Shown here: piece after piece, positions 8,925 through 17,273 of the stretch | Numbering within the stretch: the stretch's first letter is position 1 | Layout of the letters: each line of letters begins with the position of its first letter | DNA from: Methylacidimicrobium sp. B4 | GTDB lineage: Bacteria; Verrucomicrobiota; Verrucomicrobiia; Methylacidiphilales; Methylacidiphilaceae | Direction: 5' to 3' | DNA: 64,000 nt | Assembly (NCBI RefSeq): GCF_017310545.1 | Contig: NZ_CP066203.1 | Span: 248,001-312,000 of the forward strand | Notes under the pieces: generated by a model | The model's database searches: none | What the model saw: the letters and a program-made list of their open reading frames with translations, nothing else | Told to the model about the DNA's origin: nothing | Program-made: the position numbers and the translations under genes

Positions 8925-10568
8925 ATGGAGGTCAGCCCTTTGGCCGGCAAGCTGCCGCCCCTGTCGCTTCTCGCCGACCTGGCGAAGCTTACCTCGGCTT
9001 ATTACGAGCTTTCGCCCGACCCCAAGGACGGAGACCAGCGAGTCAAGTTCGGGACCTCGGGTCATCGCGGGTCGAGCCTTCGCGGCTCCTTCAACCAGGG
9101 TCACATCCTTGCGATCAGCCAGGCGATCTGCGACTACCGCCGCGATCAGGGGATCTCGGGGCCGCTCTTCCTGGGCAAGGATACGCACGCACTTTCCGAA
9201 CCCGCATTCGCGACGGCTCTCGAGGTCCTCGCAGCCAACGGGGTCGAAGTCCGCATCGATCCCGAGCTTGGCTATACACCGACCCCAGTCATCTCGCACG
9301 CCATCCTGACCCACAATCGAGATTCCGGGGCGGGACAGGCCGACGGGATCGTGATCACCCCTTCCCACAACCCCCCGACCGACGGGGGCTTCAAATACAA
9401 TCCTCCCCATGGGGGGCCGGCCGACACGGCCCTCACCCGGTTGCTCGAGGAGAGGGCCAACGCCCTCTTGCCGGGAGACGGCTCGGAGGTGCGCCGCATG
9501 CCCTACGAGCGCGCCCTTTGCTCCGCCCAGGTCCAGCGCCATGACTACCTCGAGAGCTACAGCCGCGACCTGATCTCGGTGGTCGATTGCGATCTGCTCC
9601 GTTCTTCCTCGATCCGAATCGGCATCGATCCGCTGGGAGGTGCCGGCGTCCACTATTGGAAGCCGATCGCCGATCGGTACGGGTGGAACCTCACCCTCTT
9701 GAACGAGACGGTCGACGCCACGTTTCGCTTCCTCACCGTCGATTGGGATGGACAGATTCGAATGGACTGCTCCTCGCCCTATGCGATGGCGGGCCTGATC
9801 GGTCGGGCCCGGCAGTTCGACATCGCCTTTGGCTGCGACACCGATCACGACCGCCACGGAATCGTCGCTCCGAGCTGCGGCCTCCTCAATCCGAACCACT
9901 TCCTGGCGGTCGCCGCCTCCTACCTCTTCGGGGGCGCACGCCCTGGATGGAGTCCCGAAGCCGCCCTGGGGAAGACCGTGGTCAGCTCGGCCATCCTCGA
10001 CCGGGTGGCAGAGGATGCCAAGCGGCCGCTCTTTGAAGTGCCGGTGGGCTTCAAGTGGTTCGTCGAAGGGCTTCTCTCCCGGACGCTCGGATTCGCGGGA
10101 GAGGAGAGCGCTGGAGCCACGCTCTTGCGGAAGGACGGCAGGACATGGACGACGGACAAGGACGGCATGGTCCTGGGGCTCCTGGCGGCGGAGATCACTG
10201 CGCGGACGGGCAAGGACCCGGGGGTGCTCTACCAGGAGCTCACCGGAAGGCTCGGCAATCCCTTCTACGAGCGGATCGACGCGCCCGCCAGCCACGAGCA
10301 GAAGAAGAAGCTGCTGGCCCTCTCGCCTGAGGAGATCGCGATGCCGACCCTCGCGGGCGATCCCGTGACGGCCATCCTCAATCGCGCCCCTTCCGGAGGC
10401 GACATCGGCGGGATCAAGGTCATTACCTCAAGTGGCTGGTTTGCGGCCCGCCCATCGGGAACCGAGGAGGTCTACAAGCTCTATGCGGAGAGCTTCCGGA
10501 ACGTCCTCCATCTCCGCCAGATTCAGCAAGAAGCCAGGGCGACCCTCGCCAAGCTCTTCGCCCGATAG
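8925..10568 (+). CDS. pgm: Phosphoglucomutase (alpha-D-glucose phosphate-specific)
   Basis: Interconverts glucose-1-phosphate and glucose-6-phosphate for glycogen, trehalose and cell-envelope sugar nucleotides. The 547-residue protein has the E. coli Pgm-type order: VKFGTSGHRGSS near the N-terminus, the phosphoserine loop TPSHNPPTDGGFKYNPPHGG, the metal-binding GCDTDHDRHG, the sugar-binding GEESAGA and the C-terminal phosphate-binding RPSGTEEVYKLYAE. All catalytic loops are intact. An AAAGGAG site precedes the ATG. It is separated from purU by ~110 bp and converges with the helicase gene, whose stop is only 10 bp away. Confidence 0.96.
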   Translation: MEVSPLAGKLPPLSLLADLAKLTSAYYELSPDPKDGDQRVKFGTSGHRGSSLRGSFNQGHILAISQAICDYRRDQGISGPLFLGKDTHALSEPAFATALEVLAANGVEVRIDPELGYTPTPVISHAILTHNRDSGAGQADGIVITPSHNPPTDGGFKYNPPHGGPADTALTRLLEERANALLPGDGSEVRRMPYERALCSAQVQRHDYLESYSRDLISVVDCDLLRSSSIRIGIDPLGGAGVHYWKPIADRYGWNLTLLNETVDATFRFLTVDWDGQIRMDCSSPYAMAGLIGRARQFDIAFGCDTDHDRHGIVAPSCGLLNPNHFLAVAASYLFGGARPGWSPEAALGKTVVSSAILDRVAEDAKRPLFEVPVGFKWFVEGLLSRTLGFAGEESAGATLLRKDGRTWTTDKDGMVLGLLAAEITARTGKDPGVLYQELTGRLGNPFYERIDAPASHEQKKKLLALSPEEIAMPTLAGDPVTAILNRAPSGGDIGGIKVITSSGWFAARPSGTEEVYKLYAESFRNVLHLRQIQQEARATLAKLFAR

Positions 10569-10578
10569 CGACGGGAGG

Positions 10579-12174
10579 TTACGCCTGGAGCCGCGAGGCT
10601 TCGAGCGCCTCCGGATGGAGCACGAACTCGTCGAGGCTGACGATTGCCTGCTCCACGGCGTCGGCCCCCAGCGTCTCCTCGGGATCGAGCGAATGGAGGA
10701 ACCGCCGGAATTGAAGAAGCGCCTTCAAGGCCTCTCCCTCGCTCCGGACCCGTTCCCGGATTCGCCCAATCTCCTGGCGCGCGTCGATCCTTCCTTCCAG
10801 GACGAGCGTCTTCGCCAAGCTGAGATTCTCGGCGACGGTAAACTCATCGAAGTAGATCCGCCGCAGGACCTCGAGCAGCCGCTCGCCCGCTCTCGCGCGC
10901 CTTTGCAGCAGCCGACAGCTCCGGTCGATCTCCTCCATCGAGATCTCGACCATCCGCTGGAAGGTCAGAAGCTCCTGGGGGTGGAGGGCCGGGAAGGAGA
11001 GGGCGGCCAACTGCCGGAGCTCCTCCTCGATCGGCGTCCGATTGAGGATCCGCTTGATCGAGGGGAGCGGGCGGACGCGCAGCGGCTCGAGCGGCTTCTT
11101 CTTGAGCGAGCGGAAGAGCCGCTCGGTATCGAAGCCCCGCGCCTCGAAGCGCGTCTCCAGAAAGCCGACATACCCGGCTTCCTGGAGGTTGGGGCGTCCC
11201 GCCCGCCCGGCCATCTGGAGAAACTCCATCTTGGCGATCGGTCCAGTGACGTAGCGCGCCAGCTGGGCGAAGAGGACCGTCTTCACCGGCAGGTTGATGC
11301 CCAGGGAAAGCGCATCGGTGGCCGCGACAGCCAGGAGCAGGTTTTCCCGCGCGAGCCGCTCGACGAAGAGCTTCTCCTTGTAGAGTAGCGTGCCATGGTA
11401 GATGGCCACTCCCCCGGTCGCCATCCGGAGAAGGTCGGGCCGATCGACCCGGTAGCGCTTCGCCAGCTCTCGAACCCGTTCCCGCTGCGGTGCCCGCATC
11501 CTCCCCTGGGCGGCCGAGCAGAGCTCCCCTGCCAGCCCCATCACCCCCTTGTACGAGAAGGCAAAGACGAGCACGGGCGAGAGCTCCTCCCAGAGCTTTC
11601 GCGCCGAAGGCTCGCGATCCAGGTAATGGATCGGAACGGGGCGGCGGGCCTGCTCGATCAGCTCGATCGGCCGTGCCGCCAGCCGCGAGAGATAGGAGAG
11701 GAATCGACGGGCATCGACCGTCGCCGAAAGGAAAAGAAGATCGCTTTCCGGATGCGTGCCGGCGATTCCTTCGGCATAGGCTCGGGCACGTTCGGGATTG
11801 TGGACCATGTAGTGGATCTCGTCGACGATCACGCGCTGCCGCGGAAGGCCGCAAAAGCGGTTGGCATAGACCTCCTGGGTCATGCAGAGGATCGGAGCCT
11901 CGGAGTTGCGCTTCACATCCCCCGTGAGGATCCCGACTCCCTCCCCGAAGAGAGCCCGAAGCTCGAGATACCGCTCATTGGAGAGAGCCTTGATCGGGGC
12001 TGTGAAGATCACCCGGCGGCCTGGCTCCTCCCAGAGCTTCGCCCAGCGGTAGGCAACCACCGTCTTCCCGCTGCCCGTTGGGGCGGCGATCAGCGCGCTC
12101 TTGTTGCGCACCTGCTCCAGCGCCTCGGCCTGCCACGGATAGAGATCGATCCGTTTTCCGTAGAGATTGCGCAT
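10579..12174 (-). CDS. DEAD/DEAH-box helicase, Ski2-like
   Basis: ATP-dependent RNA or DNA helicase of superfamily 2. Two RecA-like domains are visible: motif I AAPTGSGKT, Ia TAPIKALSNERY (very like Ski2/Mtr4 proteins), II DEIH, III SATV, V TDALSLGINLP and VI QMAGRAGR. A helical C-terminal part follows. Start chosen at ATG 12174 (MRNLYGKRIDLYPWQ, a Q-motif-like entry); the frame runs 14 codons further to 12216. At 531 residues it is shorter than the eukaryotic Ski2 proteins and lacks their arch domain. The substrate is unknown; a role in RNA turnover is the family-based guess. Confidence 0.87.
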   Translation of the reverse strand: MRNLYGKRIDLYPWQAEALEQVRNKSALIAAPTGSGKTVVAYRWAKLWEEPGRRVIFTAPIKALSNERYLELRALFGEGVGILTGDVKRNSEAPILCMTQEVYANRFCGLPRQRVIVDEIHYMVHNPERARAYAEGIAGTHPESDLLFLSATVDARRFLSYLSRLAARPIELIEQARRPVPIHYLDREPSARKLWEELSPVLVFAFSYKGVMGLAGELCSAAQGRMRAPQRERVRELAKRYRVDRPDLLRMATGGVAIYHGTLLYKEKLFVERLARENLLLAVAATDALSLGINLPVKTVLFAQLARYVTGPIAKMEFLQMAGRAGRPNLQEAGYVGFLETRFEARGFDTERLFRSLKKKPLEPLRVRPLPSIKRILNRTPIEEELRQLAALSFPALHPQELLTFQRMVEISMEEIDRSCRLLQRRARAGERLLEVLRRIYFDEFTVAENLSLAKTLVLEGRIDARQEIGRIRERVRSEGEALKALLQFRRFLHSLDPEETLGADAVEQAIVSLDEFVLHPEALEASRLQA

Positions 12175-12343
12175 CGGAAGGCTAGGTGGACCTGCGGCGC
12201 AAGGACCGCTCGGCAACCGGTAAGGTCGGCACGGACAACGTTCCGCTCTTTTCCTTCCTTGCTCAAGGGAATAAATGAGGAGAGAAAGGATCGACCGACC
12301 CGTGGATCGAAGGCGAATCGGGCGGCTTTCCTGGTGACTTTCG

Positions 12344-13474
12344 ATGAAACGGGCTTTGGCTGAGCTGCCGCTGCACGGCGGGAAGGCGCCCGCCGCCCTC
12401 TTCGACCGGATGGTCCGTCTCGCCGGAGCGGTGGTGATGGCGATCGTCGACGAGCATGGTTCGGAGGAGATGCTCCGCCGTCTCGCCGATCCCTGGTGGT
12501 TTCAGGCCTTCGGCTGCCTGCTGGGCTTCGACTGGCACTCCTCCGGCCTGACCACCGTGACCTGCGGCGCGCTCAAGGAGGCTTACCGGGCCTACGGCAG
12601 CGAGCTGGGAGTCGTGGTGGCCGGAGGGAAGGGGGCGACGAGCCGAAAGGCGCCGGAGGAGATCGCGCGCGCCGCCGATCGTCTTGGGATCTCCCAGGGG
12701 GAGCGCCTCGCCTATGCCTCGCGGATGAGCGCCAAGGTCGATTCGGCTGCCGTTCAGGACGGCTACGCGCTCTACCATCACAGCTTCTTCTTTACTCCCC
12801 GGGGCGGCTGGTGCGTGGTCCAGCAAGGGATGAACGAAGGATACGGGAGGGCCCGCCGCTACCATTGGATGGGCGAATCGGTCGCCGACTTCGTCTGCGA
12901 GCCTCATGCCGCGATTGGCGATCTTTTTACCCCCGCCAAGGAGGCTCCGCGCTCAGCCCCGGGCGACCTTCTCAACATGATCGCCGCCGAAGCGGGTCCC
13001 AACCGCGTGGCGAGCGCCGCCCTCATCCGGGACGATCCGGAGCGATTCCTGGAAACCCTGCGAGCCGCAGTCGAAGGACCGACCCTTTTTGCGCCGACGC
13101 GACACGCGCTGCTTCCGATCGATGTCGACCTCGCGAGGCTCGGACGCATCGTCGCCGCCGCACACCGGATCGCCCCGAAAGATTTCGAGGCCCTGCTCGG
13201 GACGCCGCAAATCGGTCCCAAGGCGATCCGAAGCCTGGCACTCACGGCTGAGATCATCTACGGGGCTCCCGTCTCCCACCGGGATCCTGCCCACTCCAAG
13301 CGATGGGCCGACTATGCCTACGCGCACGGCGGGAAGGACGGACACCCCTTTCCGGTCGACCGGCGTCTCTACGAGCAGGATATCGCTGTCGTCACCGATG
13401 CGGTCCGTAACGCACGTCTTGGCCATACCGAAAAGACCGAAGCGCTGCGGCGGCTCGCACGGCTGGGCGGCTAA
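12344..13474 (+). CDS. DUF763 domain-containing protein
   Basis: A 376-residue member of DUF763, a conserved family found in bacteria and archaea with no established function. Recognisable parts are the N-terminal ELPLHGGKAP, MAIVDEHGSEEMLRRLADP, WFQAFGCLLGFDWHSSG, and the Gln/His-rich HHSFFFTPRGGWCVVQQGMN. A helix-hairpin-helix-like segment occurs near residues 280-300 (FEALLGTPQIGPKAIRSLAL), which suggests nucleic acid contact. No signal peptide is present, so it should be cytoplasmic. It is divergent from the helicase gene with a 169-bp gap. A DNA or RNA role is inference only. Confidence 0.85.
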   Translation: MKRALAELPLHGGKAPAALFDRMVRLAGAVVMAIVDEHGSEEMLRRLADPWWFQAFGCLLGFDWHSSGLTTVTCGALKEAYRAYGSELGVVVAGGKGATSRKAPEEIARAADRLGISQGERLAYASRMSAKVDSAAVQDGYALYHHSFFFTPRGGWCVVQQGMNEGYGRARRYHWMGESVADFVCEPHAAIGDLFTPAKEAPRSAPGDLLNMIAAEAGPNRVASAALIRDDPERFLETLRAAVEGPTLFAPTRHALLPIDVDLARLGRIVAAAHRIAPKDFEALLGTPQIGPKAIRSLALTAEIIYGAPVSHRDPAHSKRWADYAYAHGGKDGHPFPVDRRLYEQDIAVVTDAVRNARLGHTEKTEALRRLARLGG

Positions 13475-13499
13475 CCGATCGGCGGATCGCCGCGGCCCC

Positions 13500-14336
13500 T
13501 TACTCCACGTAGAGCTGGAGGAGGCGTCGCACGCGCCGGGCGCCGACCACGAAAGCGGACGGTGGAAAGCTGACCGCAGCCGGATACCGGCCGATCTCCA
13601 GGAGAGAAGCTTCCTGCTTCCCCGCCGAGGTCCGCACCTCAACCCGCCAGACGTCGCGCCACTGGGTCGCGAAAAGCCACCACCGGCAGCGTCCCTCCAT
13701 CCAGACGATGATGGGTGCCTGACCGAGAAAGGCCGCGAGCCTTTCGTAATCAGACCGAAGAAGCGGGTGCAGCCGCAGGTTGATCTCCCGAGGCACGCGC
13801 TCCCGTTCCCAGGCGTGCGCCTTCTCCACCAGCTCCCGGAGAACCGCCGAAGCGGCGACCGATTCGGCGGCAAGAGAAGAGGGAGGGGGCGCAACTGCGG
13901 GAAGAGCGTCTGTCGCCTCGCACACGAACCTCGGAAGCACTCCGACGTCGATCGCATGGGAGACCTCTTCGGCACCGATCTGCTTTGCGGTGAACCAGAC
14001 CCCGCTCAGCATGGTCGCCATCGCCGTTTGTGCGTCTCTCCCCGGAGCCTCCACGATGGCCGTTCCTTCCCCGAGGATCCCCAAGAGCAATTCCTGCTCC
14101 TCCGGAGCGAGACCCGTGAGCGGGATTTGCGTGGGCCGCTCCCACAAACGCTGGCTCAGAAGCGCCCGCTCCAGTGTCGAGAGCGCTTCCTCGATGCGCG
14201 GTGCATAGTCGAGGAACGGCTTGTCCGACTTCAAAACGGCGGCTTTCTTCTTTGCCTTCTGGATCTTTTCAAACGATGAGGGGAACTTGCCCTTGCCGAC
14301 CGAAAGCGGGATCAACGATTTCCTAGAGGAGAGCAT
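13500..14336 (-). CDS. HupH/HyaF-like hydrogenase expression protein
   Basis: The central part (LLLGILGEGTAIVEAP, then MLSGVWFTAK) and the C-terminal half resemble the HupH/HyaF/HoxQ family, accessory proteins for maturation of uptake [NiFe] hydrogenases, probably in FeS small-subunit handling. The 278-residue product starts at ATG 14336; the frame extends to 14447 through low-complexity sequence. No hydrogenase structural or hyp genes lie in the window, so it is either an orphan or encoded apart from its partners. The similarity is recognised by eye and is moderate, so an unrelated protein is possible. Confidence 0.55.
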   Translation of the reverse strand: MLSSRKSLIPLSVGKGKFPSSFEKIQKAKKKAAVLKSDKPFLDYAPRIEEALSTLERALLSQRLWERPTQIPLTGLAPEEQELLLGILGEGTAIVEAPGRDAQTAMATMLSGVWFTAKQIGAEEVSHAIDVGVLPRFVCEATDALPAVAPPPSSLAAESVAASAVLRELVEKAHAWERERVPREINLRLHPLLRSDYERLAAFLGQAPIIVWMEGRCRWWLFATQWRDVWRVEVRTSAGKQEASLLEIGRYPAAVSFPPSAFVVGARRVRRLLQLYVE

Positions 14337-14744
14337 AGGAGGTCTCGATCCATGACCCGAAGGGGGTCGCTCTCGGTTTCGGGATAACGGTGAGCCTGGC
14401 GGCTTCCCATCCATAGGCTGCCGGAGCCATCGCACCGCGGGCGACAACAGAGACGTCGACGCTCATGTTTCCATAAAGCCCGGTTAGCTATTCTTAAGGA
14501 ACAGGCCGGTCTTCGCAAGCCGAAAGGTCAAGCGAACATACCCTGTATTGACATACGGCATTTTCCCGGTAGCGGATCCTCCTGCTGCCTTGACCAATTC
14601 AACGGAAGCGCCTCAAGAGGTGCGGCGCCCCTGGCGGCGGCAGATGGCACGAAATCCTCGTTGTCCTTCCGCTCCTCCAAACGTACCCTCTTGCTGTCCA
14701 CTGTCTAGGGAAGATTGCCTCTCCCGAGATCGTAGACCGAAGAG
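14337..14744. other. Intergenic region without recognised gene
   Basis: About 400 bases between the HupH-like gene and tRNA-Ser. A TTGACA hexamer occurs at 14548-14553 without a convincing -10 box at the right distance. The sequence is less GC-rich in its middle. No protein or RNA gene is recognised. Confidence 0.5.
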
Positions 14745-14829
14745 GGACAGGTGGCAGAGCGGTTGAATGCGGCGGTCTTGAAAACCGCTAGCTCGCAAGG
14801 GCTCGTGGGTTCGAATCCCACCCTGTCCG
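14745..14829 (+). tRNA. tRNA-Ser (anticodon UGA)
   Basis: An 85-nt class II tRNA with long variable arm. The acceptor strands GGACAGG (14745-14751) and CCTGTCC (14822-14828) pair fully, and the discriminator is G. The anticodon loop has TGA inside a GCGGT/ACCGC stem, and the T-arm contains GGGTTCGAATCCC. The 3' CCA is not encoded. It decodes UCA and related Ser codons. Confidence 0.97.
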
Positions 14830-14872
14830 GCCTGCCGGCGGGCCCCGCATGCGGCTGTAATGTCCAGGCCCG

Positions 14873-15522
14873 ATGAGCAAGACCGCAACCTGGATCGCAC
14901 GGCTCCGAGGCGTGAACGTCGGCGGCAGGAACCGGCTGCCGATGGCCTCGCTCGTTCCGGAGCTCGAGAAGATCGGGCGATCGCCGATGCAGAGCTACCT
15001 CCAGAGCGGGAGTCTGCTGTTTGCGGCCCCGGTTTCCCAGCACTGCTTCTCTCCACGGTGATCGTCTGATTCCTCCGCCTTCGCCACCGCCTCGAGATCC
15101 GCGTCCTTGTGCTCAGCGAGGCGGAGTTTCTGGCGACGGCCGCCAATCCCTTTCCGGATGCCGAGGACGAAGCCGAGGGGAAGGAACTCCATCTCTTCTT
15201 TCTGGAGGCGACGCCCGCGTCGATCGATGCGAAGCGCTCAAACACCCTCCAGTCGACCACCGAATCCTGGCGGCAGGTCGGCCGGGTCTTTTCCCTCGAT
15301 GCGCCCGGCGGGTTTGACGCCTTGAAGCTCGCCGCCGGGGCCGAACGGATCCTCGGCGTCCCCGCAACGGGGCGGAACTGGCGGACGGTCTCCCAGATCC
15401 GCGGCCTTGCGCGTGGGCTTTCAGAACCCATTCGCATCCCGCACCCAGGCGGTTGCGGAGAAAAGGTCAACTCGCGTAGGATCCCTCGATGCGTTCCGCA
15501 TTTCTTGCTTTTGCCTTCCTGA
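14873..15522 (+). pseudogene. DUF1697 gene broken by a frameshift
   Basis: The first part from ATG 14873 reads WIARLRGVNVGGRNRLPM then SYLQSGSLLFAAP, the typical N-terminus of DUF1697 proteins (about 170-180 residues, unknown function). This frame stops at 15061. The matching C-terminal half is in another frame from about 15070: VLVLSEAEFLATAANPFP, LHLFFLEATP, then VPATGRNWRTVSQIRGLA, where RNWRTV is the family's most conserved motif. One indel plus a stop between about 15035 and 15085 separates them. The broken reading is directly visible. Sequencing error is possible, but a decayed gene is simplest. It lies just after a tRNA gene. Confidence 0.8.
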
Positions 15523-16148
15523 TCGCCCTCGGCTGCGAAGCCATGGCCGACCCGCCGATCCTTCCCGATCCCAAGCTCACTCCCGGTGACACCTTTCCCG
15601 TCAGCCGAGCCGACCTATGCGTCCCGGGCTACGCAAAGAAGGTTCGGGACGTTCCGTGGGCAGAAAAGCGCGAGCTGCTCCGCCGCTACGGAGTCCCGCT
15701 CGCGGACCGGAGCAGCTATGAGATCGACCACTTGATCCCGCTCTCCCTGGGCGGCTCCAACTCGATCCGGAACTTGTGGCCGCAGTCCCGGAGGACGCAG
15801 CCTTGGAATGCGGGGAAGAAGGACTTCTTGGAGGACCGTCTCCACCAGCTCGTCTGCTCGGGAAAGGTCGATTTGGCCGAAGCCCAGAAGGCGATTTCCA
15901 CCAACTGGATCGACGCTTACCAGAAATACATCGGGCAGGGGGGAGGAAGGCGGAAGGAGCGGTCGCGGGTGGGCGAGCCACCCGGGGCGCGGGCCGGCCA
16001 GGGCTCTCTTGTCTGGGTCAACACGAGCTCCGGAGCCTACTGGAAGCCCGGATCTTCCTTTTACGGAAAGACCAGGCGGGGGCAATATATGAGCGAGGAG
16101 GAGGCTAAGGCCAAGGGCTTCCATCCCGCGCACGGCACGGGAGAATGA
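15489..16148 (+). CDS. Secreted HNH-like nuclease family protein
   Basis: A 219-residue product with a signal peptide (MRSAFLAFAFLIALGCEAMA, cleavage after residue 20). The YEIDHLIPLSLGGSNSIRNL segment at residues 77-96 is the core of a degenerate HNH/His-Me finger. It contains Asp80-His81 and Asn91, and is followed by NLWPQ as in phage and secreted HNH proteins. The C-terminus (residues ~175-213) carries a small motif ending YGKTRRGQYMSEEEAKAKGF that is shared by many unrelated secreted proteins. It probably acts in the periplasm or outside on nucleic acid; activity is inferred. It overlaps the tail of the DUF1697 pseudogene. Confidence 0.72.
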   Translation: MRSAFLAFAFLIALGCEAMADPPILPDPKLTPGDTFPVSRADLCVPGYAKKVRDVPWAEKRELLRRYGVPLADRSSYEIDHLIPLSLGGSNSIRNLWPQSRRTQPWNAGKKDFLEDRLHQLVCSGKVDLAEAQKAISTNWIDAYQKYIGQGGGRRKERSRVGEPPGARAGQGSLVWVNTSSGAYWKPGSSFYGKTRRGQYMSEEEAKAKGFHPAHGTGE

Positions 16149-16172
16149 CGCAAGAGGACGAAGGAAGGGACG

Positions 16173-16466
16173 ATGGCACTCAATCGAAAGCTGAGCCCGA
16201 TCCTGCACGGAAGGCGGATCGCGAAGTGCGAAGCCGCTCCGGATCAACTCTCTGTGTCTTTTTCGGATGGCTCCGTTTTGGTCGTGCGGTTGGCGGCGGC
16301 CCCTTCCCATCTTCCCGCCTCCGGCGGAGTCGAGAAGGTGCTCGAAGCGGGCAACCGCTTCGTGCTCGTCCTCGAGGGCGACTCGCAAGTCGAGCTCACG
16401 CTCGCCGATCCGGGTTCTTCGATCTCTCTCCGCGACGGGCGGGGGCAGGTCGAGTATCTTGGATAG
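16173..16466 (+). CDS. Small conserved-looking hypothetical protein
   Basis: A 97-residue protein starting 24 bp after the HNH-like gene, so probably cotranscribed. It has no signal peptide or membrane segment. The alternating pattern (LSVSFSDGSVLVVRLAA, then RFVLVLEGDSQVELTLAD) predicts a small beta-strand fold. No family is recognised. Coding is supported by compact length, in-frame placement and protein-like composition, but the function is unknown. Confidence 0.55.
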   Translation: MALNRKLSPILHGRRIAKCEAAPDQLSVSFSDGSVLVVRLAAAPSHLPASGGVEKVLEAGNRFVLVLEGDSQVELTLADPGSSISLRDGRGQVEYLG

Positions 16467-16533
16467 ATCGGCCGAAGCCGCCGGAATGCTTTTGACAATT
16501 TGGCCAATCGAAGGGAGCATTGCCCACTGCTAC

Positions 16534-16604
16534 GCGGGTGTAGTTCAGTGGTAGAACACGGGCTTCCCAAGCCTGTAGCGAGGGTTCGATTCCCTTCACC
16601 CGCT
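16534..16604 (+). tRNA. tRNA-Gly (anticodon CCC)
   Basis: A 71-nt cloverleaf. The acceptor GCGGGTG (16534-16540) pairs with CACCCGC (16597-16603), with discriminator T and no encoded CCA. The anticodon loop TTCCCAA gives CCC, and the T-arm has GGGTTCGATTCCC. A TTGACA hexamer at 16492-16497 could be the -35 element of its promoter; the -10 is unclear. Confidence 0.97.
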
Positions 16605-17240
16605 CTCCCGTTGACGGTCCGCCCGGGACGCCAGAGAACGACGCGGGCGGTTGCTTCTTGACCCAGGACCTTCGTTGCCTCAAGGCCGCCTGCCTTCCGG
16701 GCAGGAAAGCCATCCTCGCCGCGCTCGGCTTTCCCGCGCTGCCCTTGGTTAGCTTCGGGCGGGGGCTCTTCCCCGATCGATCGTCCAAGGACGCGGTCCT
16801 CGGAGAGGAAAAGGCATGCACCCCGGGTGGAGCACGGTCAGGAGCTGCCCGGGCCGGATAGGCCTTGGTGCTGCAGGAAGCGCTCTGCACGCCATCCCGG
16901 TGCAGGAGTCGGAGGGGATGCTGGAAGGAATGCCGGAGGGGTGGCCATGGGGAGAAAAGCCCGCCGATGACGAGAGCAAGGAGGCGCCCGCCGAGGAGGG
17001 TGGGGAGGAGGCGCCTCCGCCACAGGAAGAAGCCCCATAGGCCTGGTCTTGGCAAGGCTCGAGGGTGTCGTAACGCTCTGATTCCATCCTTTCTCCTACC
17101 CACCCGCGCAAGCGGCTGAGCCTGACCTGGAGCGCGACAAGCCTCGCCGTTCAGGGCGGGGAAGGATAGCGGGGGAGGCGTTAGCTTTGGCTGAGTGTCC
17201 GTTGCTGGATGGACTCGTCACTGGACATTTCACGGAGACC
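16605..17240. other. Region of uncertain coding, between tRNA-Gly and the TnpB element
   Basis: About 640 bases with two overlapping, mutually exclusive small candidates. One is on the plus strand at 16816-17040 (74 residues, ending in a Glu/Pro-rich tail, with GGAGAGGAAAAGG before the ATG). The other is on the minus strand at 16749-17087 (112 residues, Ser/Pro/Gly-rich, with TAGGAGAAAGG before the ATG). Both have good ribosome-binding sites, neither resembles a known family, and at most one is likely to be real. Confidence 0.35.
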
Positions 17241-17273
17241 AGGGAACGTTTGCATCCATCATGATACGCCCGT

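Noticed and set aside
6795-10295. A minus-strand open frame of about 1,166 codons
   Set aside because: It lies opposite the Na/Pi, purU and pgm genes, has no recognisable domains and has the Arg/Gly/Pro-rich composition of a high-GC shadow frame.
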